Assembly (NCBI GenBank): GCA_903938815.1
Contig: CAJAES010000064.1
Location: 1 to 64,000 of the forward strand
From: an uncultured beta proteobacterium
GTDB lineage: Bacteria > Pseudomonadota > Gammaproteobacteria > Burkholderiales > Burkholderiaceae_C
Direction: 5' to 3'
DNA: 64,000 nucleotides
A program made the position numbers and the translations under genes. The notes beneath the pieces are model-generated. The model was not told the origin of the DNA, searched no databases, and saw only the letters and a list, made by a program, of their open reading frames with translations. Shown in pieces: positions 26,566 through 34,736 of this stretch. Positions within the stretch are counted from its first letter, which is position 1. Each line of letters begins with the position of its first letter.

Positions 26566-27042
26566 ATGACCGACGAGCAGGCGCTGCGCCACCTGCGGCG
26601 CGCCAACGCCATCGCGGCGTCGGCGCTGGCGGCAGGCCACCACCCCTTCGGCGCGCTGCTGGTGGCGCCCGACGGGGAAACGGTGCTGCTCGAGCAGGGC
26701 AACGTGGACGCCGTGAACCACGCCGAGGCGGTGCTGGCGCGCAACGCGGCCGCCATGCACGCGCCGGAGTTCCTGTGGGATTGCACGCTGGTGACCACCG
26801 TGGAGCCCTGCGCCATGTGCGCGGGCACGCAGTACTGGGCGCACATCGGCCGCCTGGTCTACGGCATGGAAGAACGCGCCCTGCTGACGTTGACGGGCGC
26901 CCACCCCGAAAACCCCACGCTCGACCTGCCCTGCCGCGATGTCTTCGCGCGCGGGCAGAAGGCCATGTCAGTCATCGGCCCGGTGGCCGCGGCCGAGGCC
27001 GAGATCGCGGCGCTGCACCGCGATTTCTGGGCACGGCGCTGA
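26566..27042 (+). CDS. Cytidine/deoxycytidylate-like deaminase
   Basis: This is a 158-residue zinc deaminase of the CDA superfamily. The zinc and catalytic motifs are HAE (in VNHAEAVLARN) and PCAMC (in EPCAMCAGTQYW), as in guanine, cytosine and tRNA-adenosine deaminases. A GTG at 26,554 that overlaps the permease stop as GTGA is an alternative start adding four residues. Its place at the end of the NMT1-type import operon suggests it deaminates the imported base or a related heterocycle, giving ammonia. The exact substrate cannot be assigned. Confidence 0.88.
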   Translation: MTDEQALRHLRRANAIAASALAAGHHPFGALLVAPDGETVLLEQGNVDAVNHAEAVLARNAAAMHAPEFLWDCTLVTTVEPCAMCAGTQYWAHIGRLVYGMEERALLTLTGAHPENPTLDLPCRDVFARGQKAMSVIGPVAAAEAEIAALHRDFWARR

Positions 27043-27095
27043 AACCGGGCTGCGCGCAGGGCGCTGCGGCGATTCCGGGCCCGGTGCGCGGCGGC

Positions 27096-27701
27096 TCAGT
27101 CCACCGTCAGCCAGATCTCGTTGCGGCGCAGGAACCAGGGCATGAAGGGCGGGTCGTAGCGCGACAGCACCGGCTCGCCGCGGTGGGCGATGCCGGCGGT
27201 GCGCAGCGCCTCCTTCAGCCGGGCCAGGTTGTCCTGGTAGTTCGCGTCGGACCAGAAGCCCGAGTAGCGGATGGCCGCCACGCGGGAGACGGGCACTTCA
27301 CGCAGCATCACGCGGGAGTCCAGCGGCACCGGGGCGGTGGCCAGCGTGATGTCGCGCGGCAGCACGAACTGCACGAGGTAGCCGCCGTCCACGGGCGCCT
27401 GCGTCACGGGCGCGGTCATGGCCATCTTCATCGGCGCGGCGGTCTGCGTCACGGGGGCCGTCATCTCCAGCTTCCGCTCGCCCTTGTTCTTGCCGAAGAT
27501 GTAGCCGGCCAGGATGGGGAAGGCCTGGTTGCCGGCTTCTTCGGCCGAAGCCTGCACGCGGACCTCGGCCACCACGTAGGGCGCGTACTGGCGGATCTCG
27601 ACCGTCTGCACGGTGCGGATCACCTCGTACGCGGGTTCCTCGATGGCCGCGGCGAGCGCGGGAGCTGCGAGGGTCAACAGGGCCAGACGACGTTTGATCA
27701 T
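27096..27701 (-). CDS. SOUL family haem-binding protein
   Basis: The 201-residue protein begins with a signal-like hydrophobic segment (RRLALLTLAAPALAAA) and continues with a SOUL/HBP domain: YEVIRTVQTVEIRQYAPYVV, then KLEMTAPVTQ and MAMTAPVTQ, and a C-terminal YDPPFMPWFLRRNEIW. SOUL proteins bind haem or tetrapyrroles, and the bacterial members are mostly uncharacterised. The ATG at 27,701 is chosen because the longer frame overlaps the ureD promoter region. It is divergent from ureD with 83 bases between them. Confidence 0.88.
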   Translation of the reverse strand: MIKRRLALLTLAAPALAAAIEEPAYEVIRTVQTVEIRQYAPYVVAEVRVQASAEEAGNQAFPILAGYIFGKNKGERKLEMTAPVTQTAAPMKMAMTAPVTQAPVDGGYLVQFVLPRDITLATAPVPLDSRVMLREVPVSRVAAIRYSGFWSDANYQDNLARLKEALRTAGIAHRGEPVLSRYDPPFMPWFLRRNEIWLTVD

Positions 27702-27784
27702 GTTCAGAGTCTGATCCTTTTGAAGCGACTGCGCACGGCGGCCTGCAATCACCTCGCACGGCACTTCACCGATACTGCGCGCCG

Positions 27785-28621
27785 ATGAGCTGGCACGCCC
27801 ACCTGCAACTGCACTACACACGCGATGGCGAAGGCGAAAACGCCCGCACGATCGCGCTCGACCGCCACGAAGGCCCGCTGCGCGTGCTGCGCCGCCTGTA
27901 CCCGGAAGGCCCGGACATCTGCCACCACGTGATCGTGCATCCACCGGGCGGCATCGTGGGCGGCGACGTGCTGGCCGTGGACGCGCGCCTGGACGCCGGC
28001 ACGCACGCGCTGATCACGACCCCCGGCGCGGCGCGCTTCTACCGCAGCGACGGCGCGCAGGCGGTGCAGCGGGTCACGCTGACGCTGGAGGGCGAGGCTC
28101 GGCTGGAATGGCTGCCGATGGAGACGATCGCCTACCGCGGCTGCATCGCGCGCAACGAGCTCACCATGCACCTGGCCCCCGGGGCCGAGTCGATGGGCTG
28201 GGACGTGCTCGCGCTGGGCCTTCCGGCAGGGCGCGAACCATTCGACCACGGCAGCTTCGAGCAGCACCTGGAGCTTCCCGGCCACTGGCTGGAGCGCGGC
28301 AGCGTGCGCGGCGACGACCTGCTCCTGCTCGACTCCCCCATCGGCTGGGCGGGGCACCGCGTGCTGGCCACGGCGTGGTTCGCCGCCGGCGCGCCGCTCG
28401 GCACCACGCGCCGCGACGCGCTGCTCGACGGCGCCCGCAGCGTCATCGACGCCGGTACGCTGGCCGCGGGCGTCACGGCATCGCACCCGCGCGTGGTGGT
28501 GCTGCGCGTGCTGGCGCCTCGCGTCGAGCCGGCGATGCAACTGCTGCAGGCCGTTCGCGCACGCTGGCGCGCCGATGCCTGGGGCCTGACGGCCCAGACG
28601 CCGCGCATCTGGCGCACATGA
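27785..28621 (+). CDS. ureD: Urease accessory protein UreD
   Basis: The 278-residue protein is UreD/UreH, the scaffold that binds urease apoprotein with UreF and UreG during nickel insertion. Typical features are the N-terminal HLQLHYTRDGEG region, HHVIVHPPGGIVGGD near 50, TTPGAARFYRS near 79, LEWLPMETIAY near 103 and the C-terminal TPRIWRT. It is full length. Usually ureD is followed by ureA, ureB and ureC, but here it is followed by a repeat-rich stretch and an allophanate hydrolase. No other urease gene lies in the window. Confidence 0.93.
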   Translation: MSWHAHLQLHYTRDGEGENARTIALDRHEGPLRVLRRLYPEGPDICHHVIVHPPGGIVGGDVLAVDARLDAGTHALITTPGAARFYRSDGAQAVQRVTLTLEGEARLEWLPMETIAYRGCIARNELTMHLAPGAESMGWDVLALGLPAGREPFDHGSFEQHLELPGHWLERGSVRGDDLLLLDSPIGWAGHRVLATAWFAAGAPLGTTRRDALLDGARSVIDAGTLAAGVTASHPRVVVLRVLAPRVEPAMQLLQAVRARWRADAWGLTAQTPRIWRT

Positions 28622-28827
28622 GTCGCTCTGGAGGCGTGTGTCGGCAGTCGGTCCTTTGCGGACGGTCAACCCAGGCGGTTCGGGCTCTGCCTGTCGAAGC
28701 CTGCGACCTGTTCGCGTCAGGTTCGCGGCATCGCGCCGGCAACGGCCTGTGCGTGTAGTCGGTCCGAACACCGCAGTGCTTCCCTGAGCGGCAGGCGGTG
28801 CGCGGGGCGGGTGCCATGTGGGGCGCC

Positions 28828-28977
28828 GAGCAGCGCAGACTCGAGGGGGGCGCGCGCAGCGCGCTTCGTGAACTTGCTCGCCGCAGCTGTCCGAGCGCAG
28901 CGGGCACAGCCCGCGTAGCGAGTTTTGCGGCGCCCCCTCGAGGCGAGCAGCGCAGGGTAGTCAGCCCGCAGGGCTGA
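28828..28977. repeat. Dispersed-repeat-like element with inverted and direct repeats
   Basis: GAGCAGCGCAG occurs at 28,828-28,838 and again at 28,945-28,955. CTCGAGGGGGGCGC (28,840-28,853) is mirrored by GCGCCCCCTCGAG (28,930-28,942) with one base difference. Between them lies a CGGGC/GCCCG hairpin (28,901-28,913). A perfect TCAGCCC/GGGCTGA hairpin with loop GCA follows at 28,961-28,977. It resembles the intergenic dispersed repeats common in high-GC Burkholderiales, but copy number cannot be tested here. Confidence 0.5.
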
Positions 28978-29226
28978 CCGCCACAGCTGGCGCCTGCACC
29001 GCGCGCCGCCTGCCGCGACGCGCAACGCCGCGAACAGCGCTCCGACAGGCCAAGCCAGAACGCGCCCGGGTTGAGCGGGCATCGGAAAAACGTCCGCAAC
29101 AGACCAAAACCGGCCAAGAGCGCCGCGGGTCGAGCTGACACAAACCGGTCGTCGACCGCGCGCAAGTGATTCACGTTGCAGGCGGGCGTCGCCCTGAAGC
29201 CCTGGCACGCATCGTGCTGCACACCT

Positions 29227-29247
29227 TCTTGTACACATGTACGTGCA
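29227..29247 (+). promoter_or_regulatory. Candidate GntR-type operator upstream of atzF
   Basis: The AT-rich sequence around TTGTACACATGTAC contains two TGTAC direct repeats and a GTAC core like FadR-subfamily GntR sites. It ends about 13 bases before the AtzF start. A GntR/FCD regulator closes this gene cluster. The assignment is tentative. Confidence 0.3.
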
Positions 29248-29259
29248 CCACATCAGAAC

Positions 29260-31080
29260 ATGGAACGTCTCCTGACCCTCGCCGACTGGCACGCCGCGTA
29301 CCGCGCCGGCGCCGACCCGGCCGTCCTGCTGCAGGCCCGACGCTCCGAACTCGCAGCGCGTGGGCTGCCGGTTTACCTGCACGTGGCCGACGAGGCTGCC
29401 ATTGCATCGCAATGTTCGGGCCTGCAGGCGCGGGCCGCGCTGCACGCCGACCGCAACGCGCTGCTGGATGCCTGCCCGCTGTGGGGCGTGCCCTTCGTGG
29501 TCAAGGACAACATCGACATCGCCGGCGTGCCCACCACGGCCGCATGCCCCGCCTGGGCGCATACCGCCACGCGCCACGCCACCGTGGTGCAGCGCCTGCT
29601 CGCCGCCGGTGCGGTCTGGCTGGCCAAGGGCAACCTTGACCAGTTTGCCACCGGGCTCGTCGGCACGCGGTCGCCGTACGGCGCACCATCCAGCGCCTGG
29701 TCGCCCGAGCATGTCAGCGGTGGCTCGTCCTCGGGCTCGGCGGTGGCCGTTGCCAGCGGCGACGTTCCCTTCTCGCTGGGCACCGACACCGCAGGCTCCG
29801 GGCGGGTGCCCGCCGGCTTCAACCACATCGTCGGCCTGAAGCCCACGCCCGGCCGCAGCAGCACCGCCGGCGTGCTGCCCGCTTGCCGGACTCTGGACTG
29901 TGTATCGATCTTCGCGCTCACGGTCGAAGACGCCGCCGCCGTGCTCGCCGTCATCGAGGGTGCCGACCTCGAGGATGCCTACAGCGACCTGGCGCCGGGC
30001 CCGGCGCGCTGGCAACCGGCCCTGCGCATCGGCGTTCCGTCGGCGCTGCCGGCCGGCGTGCATGTCGACGTGGCGGCGGCTTTCGAAGGCGCGCGGGCCG
30101 CGCTGCGCGGCATGGGACACACGCTGGTCCCGTTCGACTTCGCGCCGCTGGCCGAAGTAGCCGCACTGTTGTACCAGGGGCCCTGGGTGGCCGAACGGCA
30201 TCTCGTGGTGCGCGAACTGCTCTCGACCCAGCCCGAGGCCATGGACCCCGCCGTGCGGCAGGTGATCTCCGCCGCGGAGCGCTATACCGCGGACGACCTG
30301 TTCGCGGCGCAGTACCGGCTGCAGGCCCTCGGCGTGCAGGCCGCCGCGCTCTGGCAGGCCATGGACGTGATGCTGGTGCCCACCGCGCCGCGCCACCCCA
30401 CGCACGCCGAACTGGCCGCCGACCCGCTGGGGGCCAACAGCGTGCTCGGCATGTTCACCAACTTCGTCAACCTGCTGGGCTGGTGCGCGCTGTCGCTGCC
30501 GGCCACGGTGTCGCACGCCGGCCTGCCGCAAGGCATCACCTTCGTCGCACCCGGGGGCCACGACGCCGCGCTGGCCCACTTCGGCCGACTCTGGCAGGCG
30601 CAGGCCGGGCAGCCGATGGGCGCCACCGGGCGCCCGTTCTCCGCAGGTGCAGAAGCCGCACCGCTGCAGACGCCGGCCTCCCGCGCGACGCTGCCGGTGG
30701 CCGTGGTGGGCGCGCACCTCACGGGCCTGCCGCTGAACCATCAGCTCACCACGCTCGGCGCCACGCTGCGCGAGGCCGCGCAGACCGCGCCGCACTACCG
30801 CCTGTATGCCCTGCCCGGAACCGTACCGCCCAAGCCCGGGATGCAGCGCGTGCGCGCGGATGGCCACGCCATCGCGGTCGAGGTCTGGGACCTACCGGTC
30901 GAACACGTCGGCCGCTTCCTGGCCGGCATACCCGCTCCACTGGGCCTCGGGAGCGTCGAGCTCGCCGACGGCCGCCAAGTGCACGGCTTCCTGTGCGAAG
31001 CCCACGCCCTGCTGGGCGCCGCCGACATCAGCCATCACGGCGGCTGGCGCGCCTACATCCAACACCTCTCGGGAGCTTGA
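29260..31080 (+). CDS. atzF: Allophanate hydrolase (AtzF type)
   Basis: This 606-residue enzyme hydrolyses allophanate to ammonia and carbon dioxide. The amidase-signature domain (about 1-440) has Lys82 (VPFVVKDNID), cis-Ser156 (SGGSSSGSA) and nucleophile Ser180 (DTAGSGR); the 24-residue spacing between the serines is standard. A C-terminal AtzF-specific domain (about 465-600; VGAHLTGLPLNHQLTTLGA) carries the decarboxylating function known in the family. The ATG at 29,260 is chosen because the protein family begins near this point; there is no strong ribosome binding site. It is the first gene of a plus-strand operon and stops four bases before the next gene. Confidence 0.93.
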   Translation: MERLLTLADWHAAYRAGADPAVLLQARRSELAARGLPVYLHVADEAAIASQCSGLQARAALHADRNALLDACPLWGVPFVVKDNIDIAGVPTTAACPAWAHTATRHATVVQRLLAAGAVWLAKGNLDQFATGLVGTRSPYGAPSSAWSPEHVSGGSSSGSAVAVASGDVPFSLGTDTAGSGRVPAGFNHIVGLKPTPGRSSTAGVLPACRTLDCVSIFALTVEDAAAVLAVIEGADLEDAYSDLAPGPARWQPALRIGVPSALPAGVHVDVAAAFEGARAALRGMGHTLVPFDFAPLAEVAALLYQGPWVAERHLVVRELLSTQPEAMDPAVRQVISAAERYTADDLFAAQYRLQALGVQAAALWQAMDVMLVPTAPRHPTHAELAADPLGANSVLGMFTNFVNLLGWCALSLPATVSHAGLPQGITFVAPGGHDAALAHFGRLWQAQAGQPMGATGRPFSAGAEAAPLQTPASRATLPVAVVGAHLTGLPLNHQLTTLGATLREAAQTAPHYRLYALPGTVPPKPGMQRVRADGHAIAVEVWDLPVEHVGRFLAGIPAPLGLGSVELADGRQVHGFLCEAHALLGAADISHHGGWRAYIQHLSGA

Positions 31081-31083
31081 TCC

Positions 31084-32679
31084 ATGGACCGTCGTCACTT
31101 CATCGCCAGCACCTCCGCACTCGGCGTCCTGCCACTCGCCGCGCAGGCGCAGGCCCGTCCTCAGGACGTGCTGGTGGTCGCCAACGAGTTCGGCCCCAAC
31201 TCGCTGGACATCCACACCGTGGGCGCCAACCGGCCGTCCTATGGTGTCAGCTGGCTGGTCTACGACCGGCTGATGACCTACGGCAAGCGCACCCTGCCCG
31301 ATGGCCGCGTGGCCTACGACCGCAACAAGCTCGAACCTGAACTCGCCGAGAGCTGGCAGATGGCGCCCGACGGCATGTCGGTCACCTTCAAGCTGCGCAA
31401 GAACGCCAAGTTCCACGACGGCACCCCGGTGACGGCCAAGGACGTCAAGTGGAGCATGGACCGCGCCGTCTCGGTGGGCGGCTTCCCGACCTTCCAGATG
31501 GCCGCCGGCTCGCTGGAGAAGCCCGAGCAGTTCGAGGTGGTCGACGACCACACCTTCCGCGTGAAGTTCATCCGCAAGGACAAGCTGTCGATGAACGACC
31601 TCGCGGTCGTGGTGCCCTGCGTCTTCAACAGCGAGCTCGTCAAGAAGAACGCCACGCCGCAGGACCCCTGGGGCCTGGCCTGGACGCGCAACAACACGGC
31701 CGGCGGCGGCGCCTTCAAGGTCGAGGCCTGGCGCCCCGGCCAGGAGATCGTCTACGTCCGCTTCGACGACTGGAAGAGCGGCCCGCTGCCCAAGCTGCGC
31801 CGCATCGTGCAGCGCGACGTTCCCAACGCCGGCAACCGCCGCGCGTTGCTGCTCAAGGGCGACATCGACATCACCTACGACCTGCCGCCGAAGGACTTCG
31901 CCGAACTCTCGAAGGAAGGCGGCGCGATCAAGGTCAGCGCCACGCCCATCGAGAACTCGATGTTCTACCTGGGCATGAACACCACCAAGCCGCCCTTCAA
32001 CAACCCCAAGGTGCGCCAGGCCGTGGCCTATGTGCTGCCCTACGACAAGATCTACGACAACGCGCTGTACGGCCGCGCGGCCAAGCTGTACGGCGGCACG
32101 GGCCCGGTGAAGACCATCGCCTGGCCGCAGGCCACGGCCTATGCCACGGACGTTGCCAAGGCCAAGGCGCTGCTCGCCGAGGCGGGCTTCCCGAACGGCT
32201 TCGAGACGACGCTCAGCTTCGACCTCGGCGGCGCCACCATCGGCGAGCCGATGGCCGTGCTGGTGCAGGAGGCACTGGGCAGCATCGGCATCAAGGCGCA
32301 GATCAACAAGATCCCGGGGGCCACCTGGCGCGCCGCGCTGCTGAAGAAGGACATGCCGATGCTCATCAACCGCTTCGGCGGCTGGCTCGACTACCCGGAG
32401 TACTTCTTCTTCTGGTGCTACCACGGGCAGAACGCGGTGTTCAACACCATGAGCTACCAGAACCCGAAGCTCGACAAGATGATCACCAACGCGCGCTTCG
32501 CCGAGAGCAAGCCCATCTACGACAGCTCGGTGCGCGAGATGATCCAGCTGGCCTTCGACGAGGTGCCGCGCATCCCCATCGCCCAGCCGACGATGGACGT
32601 GGCCATGCAGAAGAACGTCAACGGCTACATGTACTGGTTCCATCTGCAGCCCGACTACCGGCAGCTGTCGAAGGCCTGA
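31084..32679 (+). CDS. ABC transporter substrate-binding protein, family 5 (dipeptide type)
   Basis: The 531-residue binding protein has an N-terminal signal (DRRHFIASTSALGVLPLAAQAQA) and the SBP_bac_5 fold with LAESWQMAPDGMSVTFKLRK and FHDGTPVTAKDVKWSMDRAV. It probably delivers substrate to the DppBCDF-type permease complex encoded at 40,767-44,593. The separation by nine kilobases of other genes in the same direction is unusual. The cluster's enzymes suggest a triuret, biuret or carboxybiuret-like ligand rather than peptides. Confidence 0.92.
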   Translation: MDRRHFIASTSALGVLPLAAQAQARPQDVLVVANEFGPNSLDIHTVGANRPSYGVSWLVYDRLMTYGKRTLPDGRVAYDRNKLEPELAESWQMAPDGMSVTFKLRKNAKFHDGTPVTAKDVKWSMDRAVSVGGFPTFQMAAGSLEKPEQFEVVDDHTFRVKFIRKDKLSMNDLAVVVPCVFNSELVKKNATPQDPWGLAWTRNNTAGGGAFKVEAWRPGQEIVYVRFDDWKSGPLPKLRRIVQRDVPNAGNRRALLLKGDIDITYDLPPKDFAELSKEGGAIKVSATPIENSMFYLGMNTTKPPFNNPKVRQAVAYVLPYDKIYDNALYGRAAKLYGGTGPVKTIAWPQATAYATDVAKAKALLAEAGFPNGFETTLSFDLGGATIGEPMAVLVQEALGSIGIKAQINKIPGATWRAALLKKDMPMLINRFGGWLDYPEYFFFWCYHGQNAVFNTMSYQNPKLDKMITNARFAESKPIYDSSVREMIQLAFDEVPRIPIAQPTMDVAMQKNVNGYMYWFHLQPDYRQLSKA

Positions 32680-32682
32680 GCG

Positions 32683-32880
32683 ATGGACTCGCAGGCCGCC
32701 TACGTGGACGCCGCAGCCGCCGTGCTGGGGCTGAAGATCACCGCCGAGCAGAAGGCTGCCGTGCTGCGCTTCTTCGGCCTCGCGGCCGGCATGGCGGCGC
32801 AGGTGATGACGCTGCCGCTGGATGCGGCCGACGAATCCGGCAGCGTCTTCCTGCCGGTCGAACCGGAGCGGCCGGCATGA
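32683..32880 (+). CDS. atzG: AtzG/HpxX-like small subunit (DUF4089)
   Basis: This 65-residue helical protein (YVDAAAAVLGLKITAEQKAAV) matches the DUF4089 proteins that form a stable complex with AtzE amidases. In the cyanuric acid pathway AtzG is needed for folding and activity of AtzE, which hydrolyses 1-carboxybiuret. It starts three bases after the binding-protein gene and overlaps atzE as ATGA, consistent with stoichiometric production of the pair. The homologue HpxX occurs in oxalurate operons, so that role is an alternative. Confidence 0.88.
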   Translation: MDSQAAYVDAAAAVLGLKITAEQKAAVLRFFGLAAGMAAQVMTLPLDAADESGSVFLPVEPERPA

Positions 32881-34274
32881 CGGCCTCGTATCCTGGCGCG
32901 CTGGCGACGGCCGGGGCCGTACGAAGCGGCGCCACGACGGCGCGCGCCGCCGTGCAGGCCAGCCTGGACCGCATCGCGGCCACCGAAACCCGCGTCAATG
33001 CCTTCACCGCGCTGCTGGCCGAGCGTGCGCTGCGGCGCGCCGACCAGATCGACCGGCATGTGCTGCGGCCGCAGATGCGCCTGGCGGGCGCGCCCTTCGC
33101 CGTGAAGAACCTCTTCGACGTGGCGGGCCTGCCCACGCTGGCCGGCTCGAAGATCGAGGCCACGCGGGGCGCGGCGGCGCGCGATGCACTGCTGGTGCGC
33201 CGGCTCGAATCCGCGGGCGCGGTGCTGGTGGGCGCGCTGAACATGGACGAGTACGCCTACGGCTTCACCACCGAGAACACGCACGCCGGCGCCACGCGCA
33301 ACCCGCACGACCTCTCGCGCATCAGCGGCGGCTCCTCGGGCGGCTCGGCGGCGGCCGTGGCGGCCGGGCAGGTGCCGCTGACGCTGGGCTCCGACACCAA
33401 CGGGTCCATCCGCGTGCCCGCGTCGCTGTGCGGCACCTTCGGGCTGAAGCCCACCTTCGGCCGCCTGCCACGCACGGGCTCCTACCCCTTCGTGGCGGGG
33501 CTCGACCACCTCGGCCCGTTCGCGCGCAGCGTGGCCGACCTCGCGCTGGCCTACGACGTGATGCAGGGCCCCGACCCGCACGACCCCGCCTGTGCCCAGC
33601 GCGCGGCCGAGCCGGTGTCGGACCAACTGGCCACGGGGCTGGACGGCCTGCGCATCGGCGTGCTGGGCGGCTGGTTCCGCGAGATGGCGCAGCCCGAGGC
33701 CTTCGCGGCCGTCGACCAGGTGGCGCAGGCGCTGGGCACCACGCGCCTGATCGAGTGGCCCGAAGTGGCTCGCGCGCGGGCCGCGGCCTTCCTGATCACG
33801 TGCGCCGAAGGGGCCACGCTGCACCTGCCCGACCTGCAGACCCGCCCGCAGGATTTCGACCCCATGACGCGTGAGCGCTTCCTGGCGAACGCGCTGATCC
33901 CGGCAGCCTGGGTGGCGCAGGCGCAGCGCGTGCGGCACTGGTTCGCGCGCCGCGTGGCGAAGAGCTTCGAGACGGTGGACGTGGTCATCGCGCCGGCCAC
34001 GCCCTGCGTGGCGCCGGCCATCGGCACCGAGTGGCTCGAGATCGCGGGGCAGCGCCTGCCGGCGCGCGCCAGCATGGGCCTGCTGACGCAGCCCGTCTCG
34101 TGCATCGGGCTGCCGGTGGCCACGGTGCCGCTCTGGGGTCTGAACCCTGCGGCGCCGCACCTGCCCATCGGCGTGCAGATCATCGCCGCGCCCTGGCGCG
34201 AGGACCTGGTTCTGCGCGTGGCTGCCGCACTGGAAGCGCGCGGCCTGTGCAGCGCGCCCGTGGCCCCCCTCTGA
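32877..34274 (+). CDS. atzE: AtzE-family amidohydrolase (1-carboxybiuret hydrolase candidate)
   Basis: The 465-residue amidase-signature enzyme has Lys77 (FAVKNLFDVAG), cis-Ser153 (SGGSSGGSAAA) and nucleophile Ser177 (SDTNGSIRVP). Pairing with the DUF4089 gene immediately upstream identifies it as the AtzE/HpxY branch. With AtzF, AtzH and a BiuH-like hydrolase nearby, the likely reaction is removal of the amine of 1-carboxybiuret to give 1,3-dicarboxyurea. An oxalurate or other ureido amide substrate is possible. The start codon overlaps the atzG stop by four bases. Confidence 0.9.
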   Translation: MTASYPGALATAGAVRSGATTARAAVQASLDRIAATETRVNAFTALLAERALRRADQIDRHVLRPQMRLAGAPFAVKNLFDVAGLPTLAGSKIEATRGAAARDALLVRRLESAGAVLVGALNMDEYAYGFTTENTHAGATRNPHDLSRISGGSSGGSAAAVAAGQVPLTLGSDTNGSIRVPASLCGTFGLKPTFGRLPRTGSYPFVAGLDHLGPFARSVADLALAYDVMQGPDPHDPACAQRAAEPVSDQLATGLDGLRIGVLGGWFREMAQPEAFAAVDQVAQALGTTRLIEWPEVARARAAAFLITCAEGATLHLPDLQTRPQDFDPMTRERFLANALIPAAWVAQAQRVRHWFARRVAKSFETVDVVIAPATPCVAPAIGTEWLEIAGQRLPARASMGLLTQPVSCIGLPVATVPLWGLNPAAPHLPIGVQIIAAPWREDLVLRVAAALEARGLCSAPVAPL

Positions 34275-34328
34275 ACACCCCGGCCACGGATCCATGTGCC
34301 TGACTCCCCGAAACCGACCCCCAGCACC

Positions 34329-34715
34329 ATGACGCCGACGGACATCAACCGCCCCGACACCCACGCCGAGCTCAGCGCCGCCTTCGCGCGCTACGAGGAC
34401 GCGCTCGTCAACAACCACGTGGACGTCCTCGACGAGCTCTTCTGGGCCAGCCCTCACACCGTGCGCTATGGCGCGGGCGAGAACCTGCACGGCATCGACG
34501 CCATCCGCGAGTTCCGCAAGGCACGCCCCTCGGTCGGACTCGCCCGGACCCTGCGGAACACCGTGATCACCACGTTCGGCGCCGACTTCGGCACCGCCAT
34601 GACCGAGTTCGCGCGCGAAGGCAGCGCCAAGCCCGGCCGCCAGAGCCAGACCTGGTGCCGCATCGACGGACGCTGGGTCGTCGTCGCAGCGCACGTCAGC
34701 CTGCTTGCCCCCTGA
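34329..34715 (+). CDS. atzH: AtzH/HpxZ family protein (DUF3225, SnoaL-like)
   Basis: This 128-residue protein has a SnoaL/NTF2-like cone fold (AAFARYEDALVNNHVDVLDELFW, then RYGAGENLHGIDAIREFRKARP, ending TWCRIDGRWVVVAAHVSLL). In condensed-urea catabolism AtzH converts 1,3-dicarboxyurea to allophanate, bridging AtzE and AtzF; in purine catabolism the homologue HpxZ acts with oxalurate genes. The ATG at 34,329 is preferred to an in-frame GTG at 34,296. It lies 54 bases after atzE on the same strand. Confidence 0.85.
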   Translation: MTPTDINRPDTHAELSAAFARYEDALVNNHVDVLDELFWASPHTVRYGAGENLHGIDAIREFRKARPSVGLARTLRNTVITTFGADFGTAMTEFAREGSAKPGRQSQTWCRIDGRWVVVAAHVSLLAP

Positions 34716-34736
34716 CACCCCAAGGAGAGAGAGCCC

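Larger units (their letters stand above)
28622..29259. other. 638-base gene-free, repeat-rich region
   Basis: The frames here read as arginine- and alanine-rich low complexity and none has a good start. The middle holds an inverted and direct repeat element (28,828-28,977). The last 35 bases before the AtzF start hold a candidate regulator site. This stretch marks the junction between ureD and the condensed-urea operon and probably contains that operon's promoter. Confidence 0.55.

Noticed and set aside
29176..29259. Upstream start for the allophanate hydrolase
   Set aside because: The 28 extra residues are Cys/His-rich and unlike the family, and they cover the candidate regulatory site. The ATG at 29,260 fits the usual N-terminus.
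28622..29259. Coding gene downstream of ureD
   Set aside because: All frames are arginine/alanine-rich low complexity with no ribosome site, and the region is dominated by repeats and hairpins.
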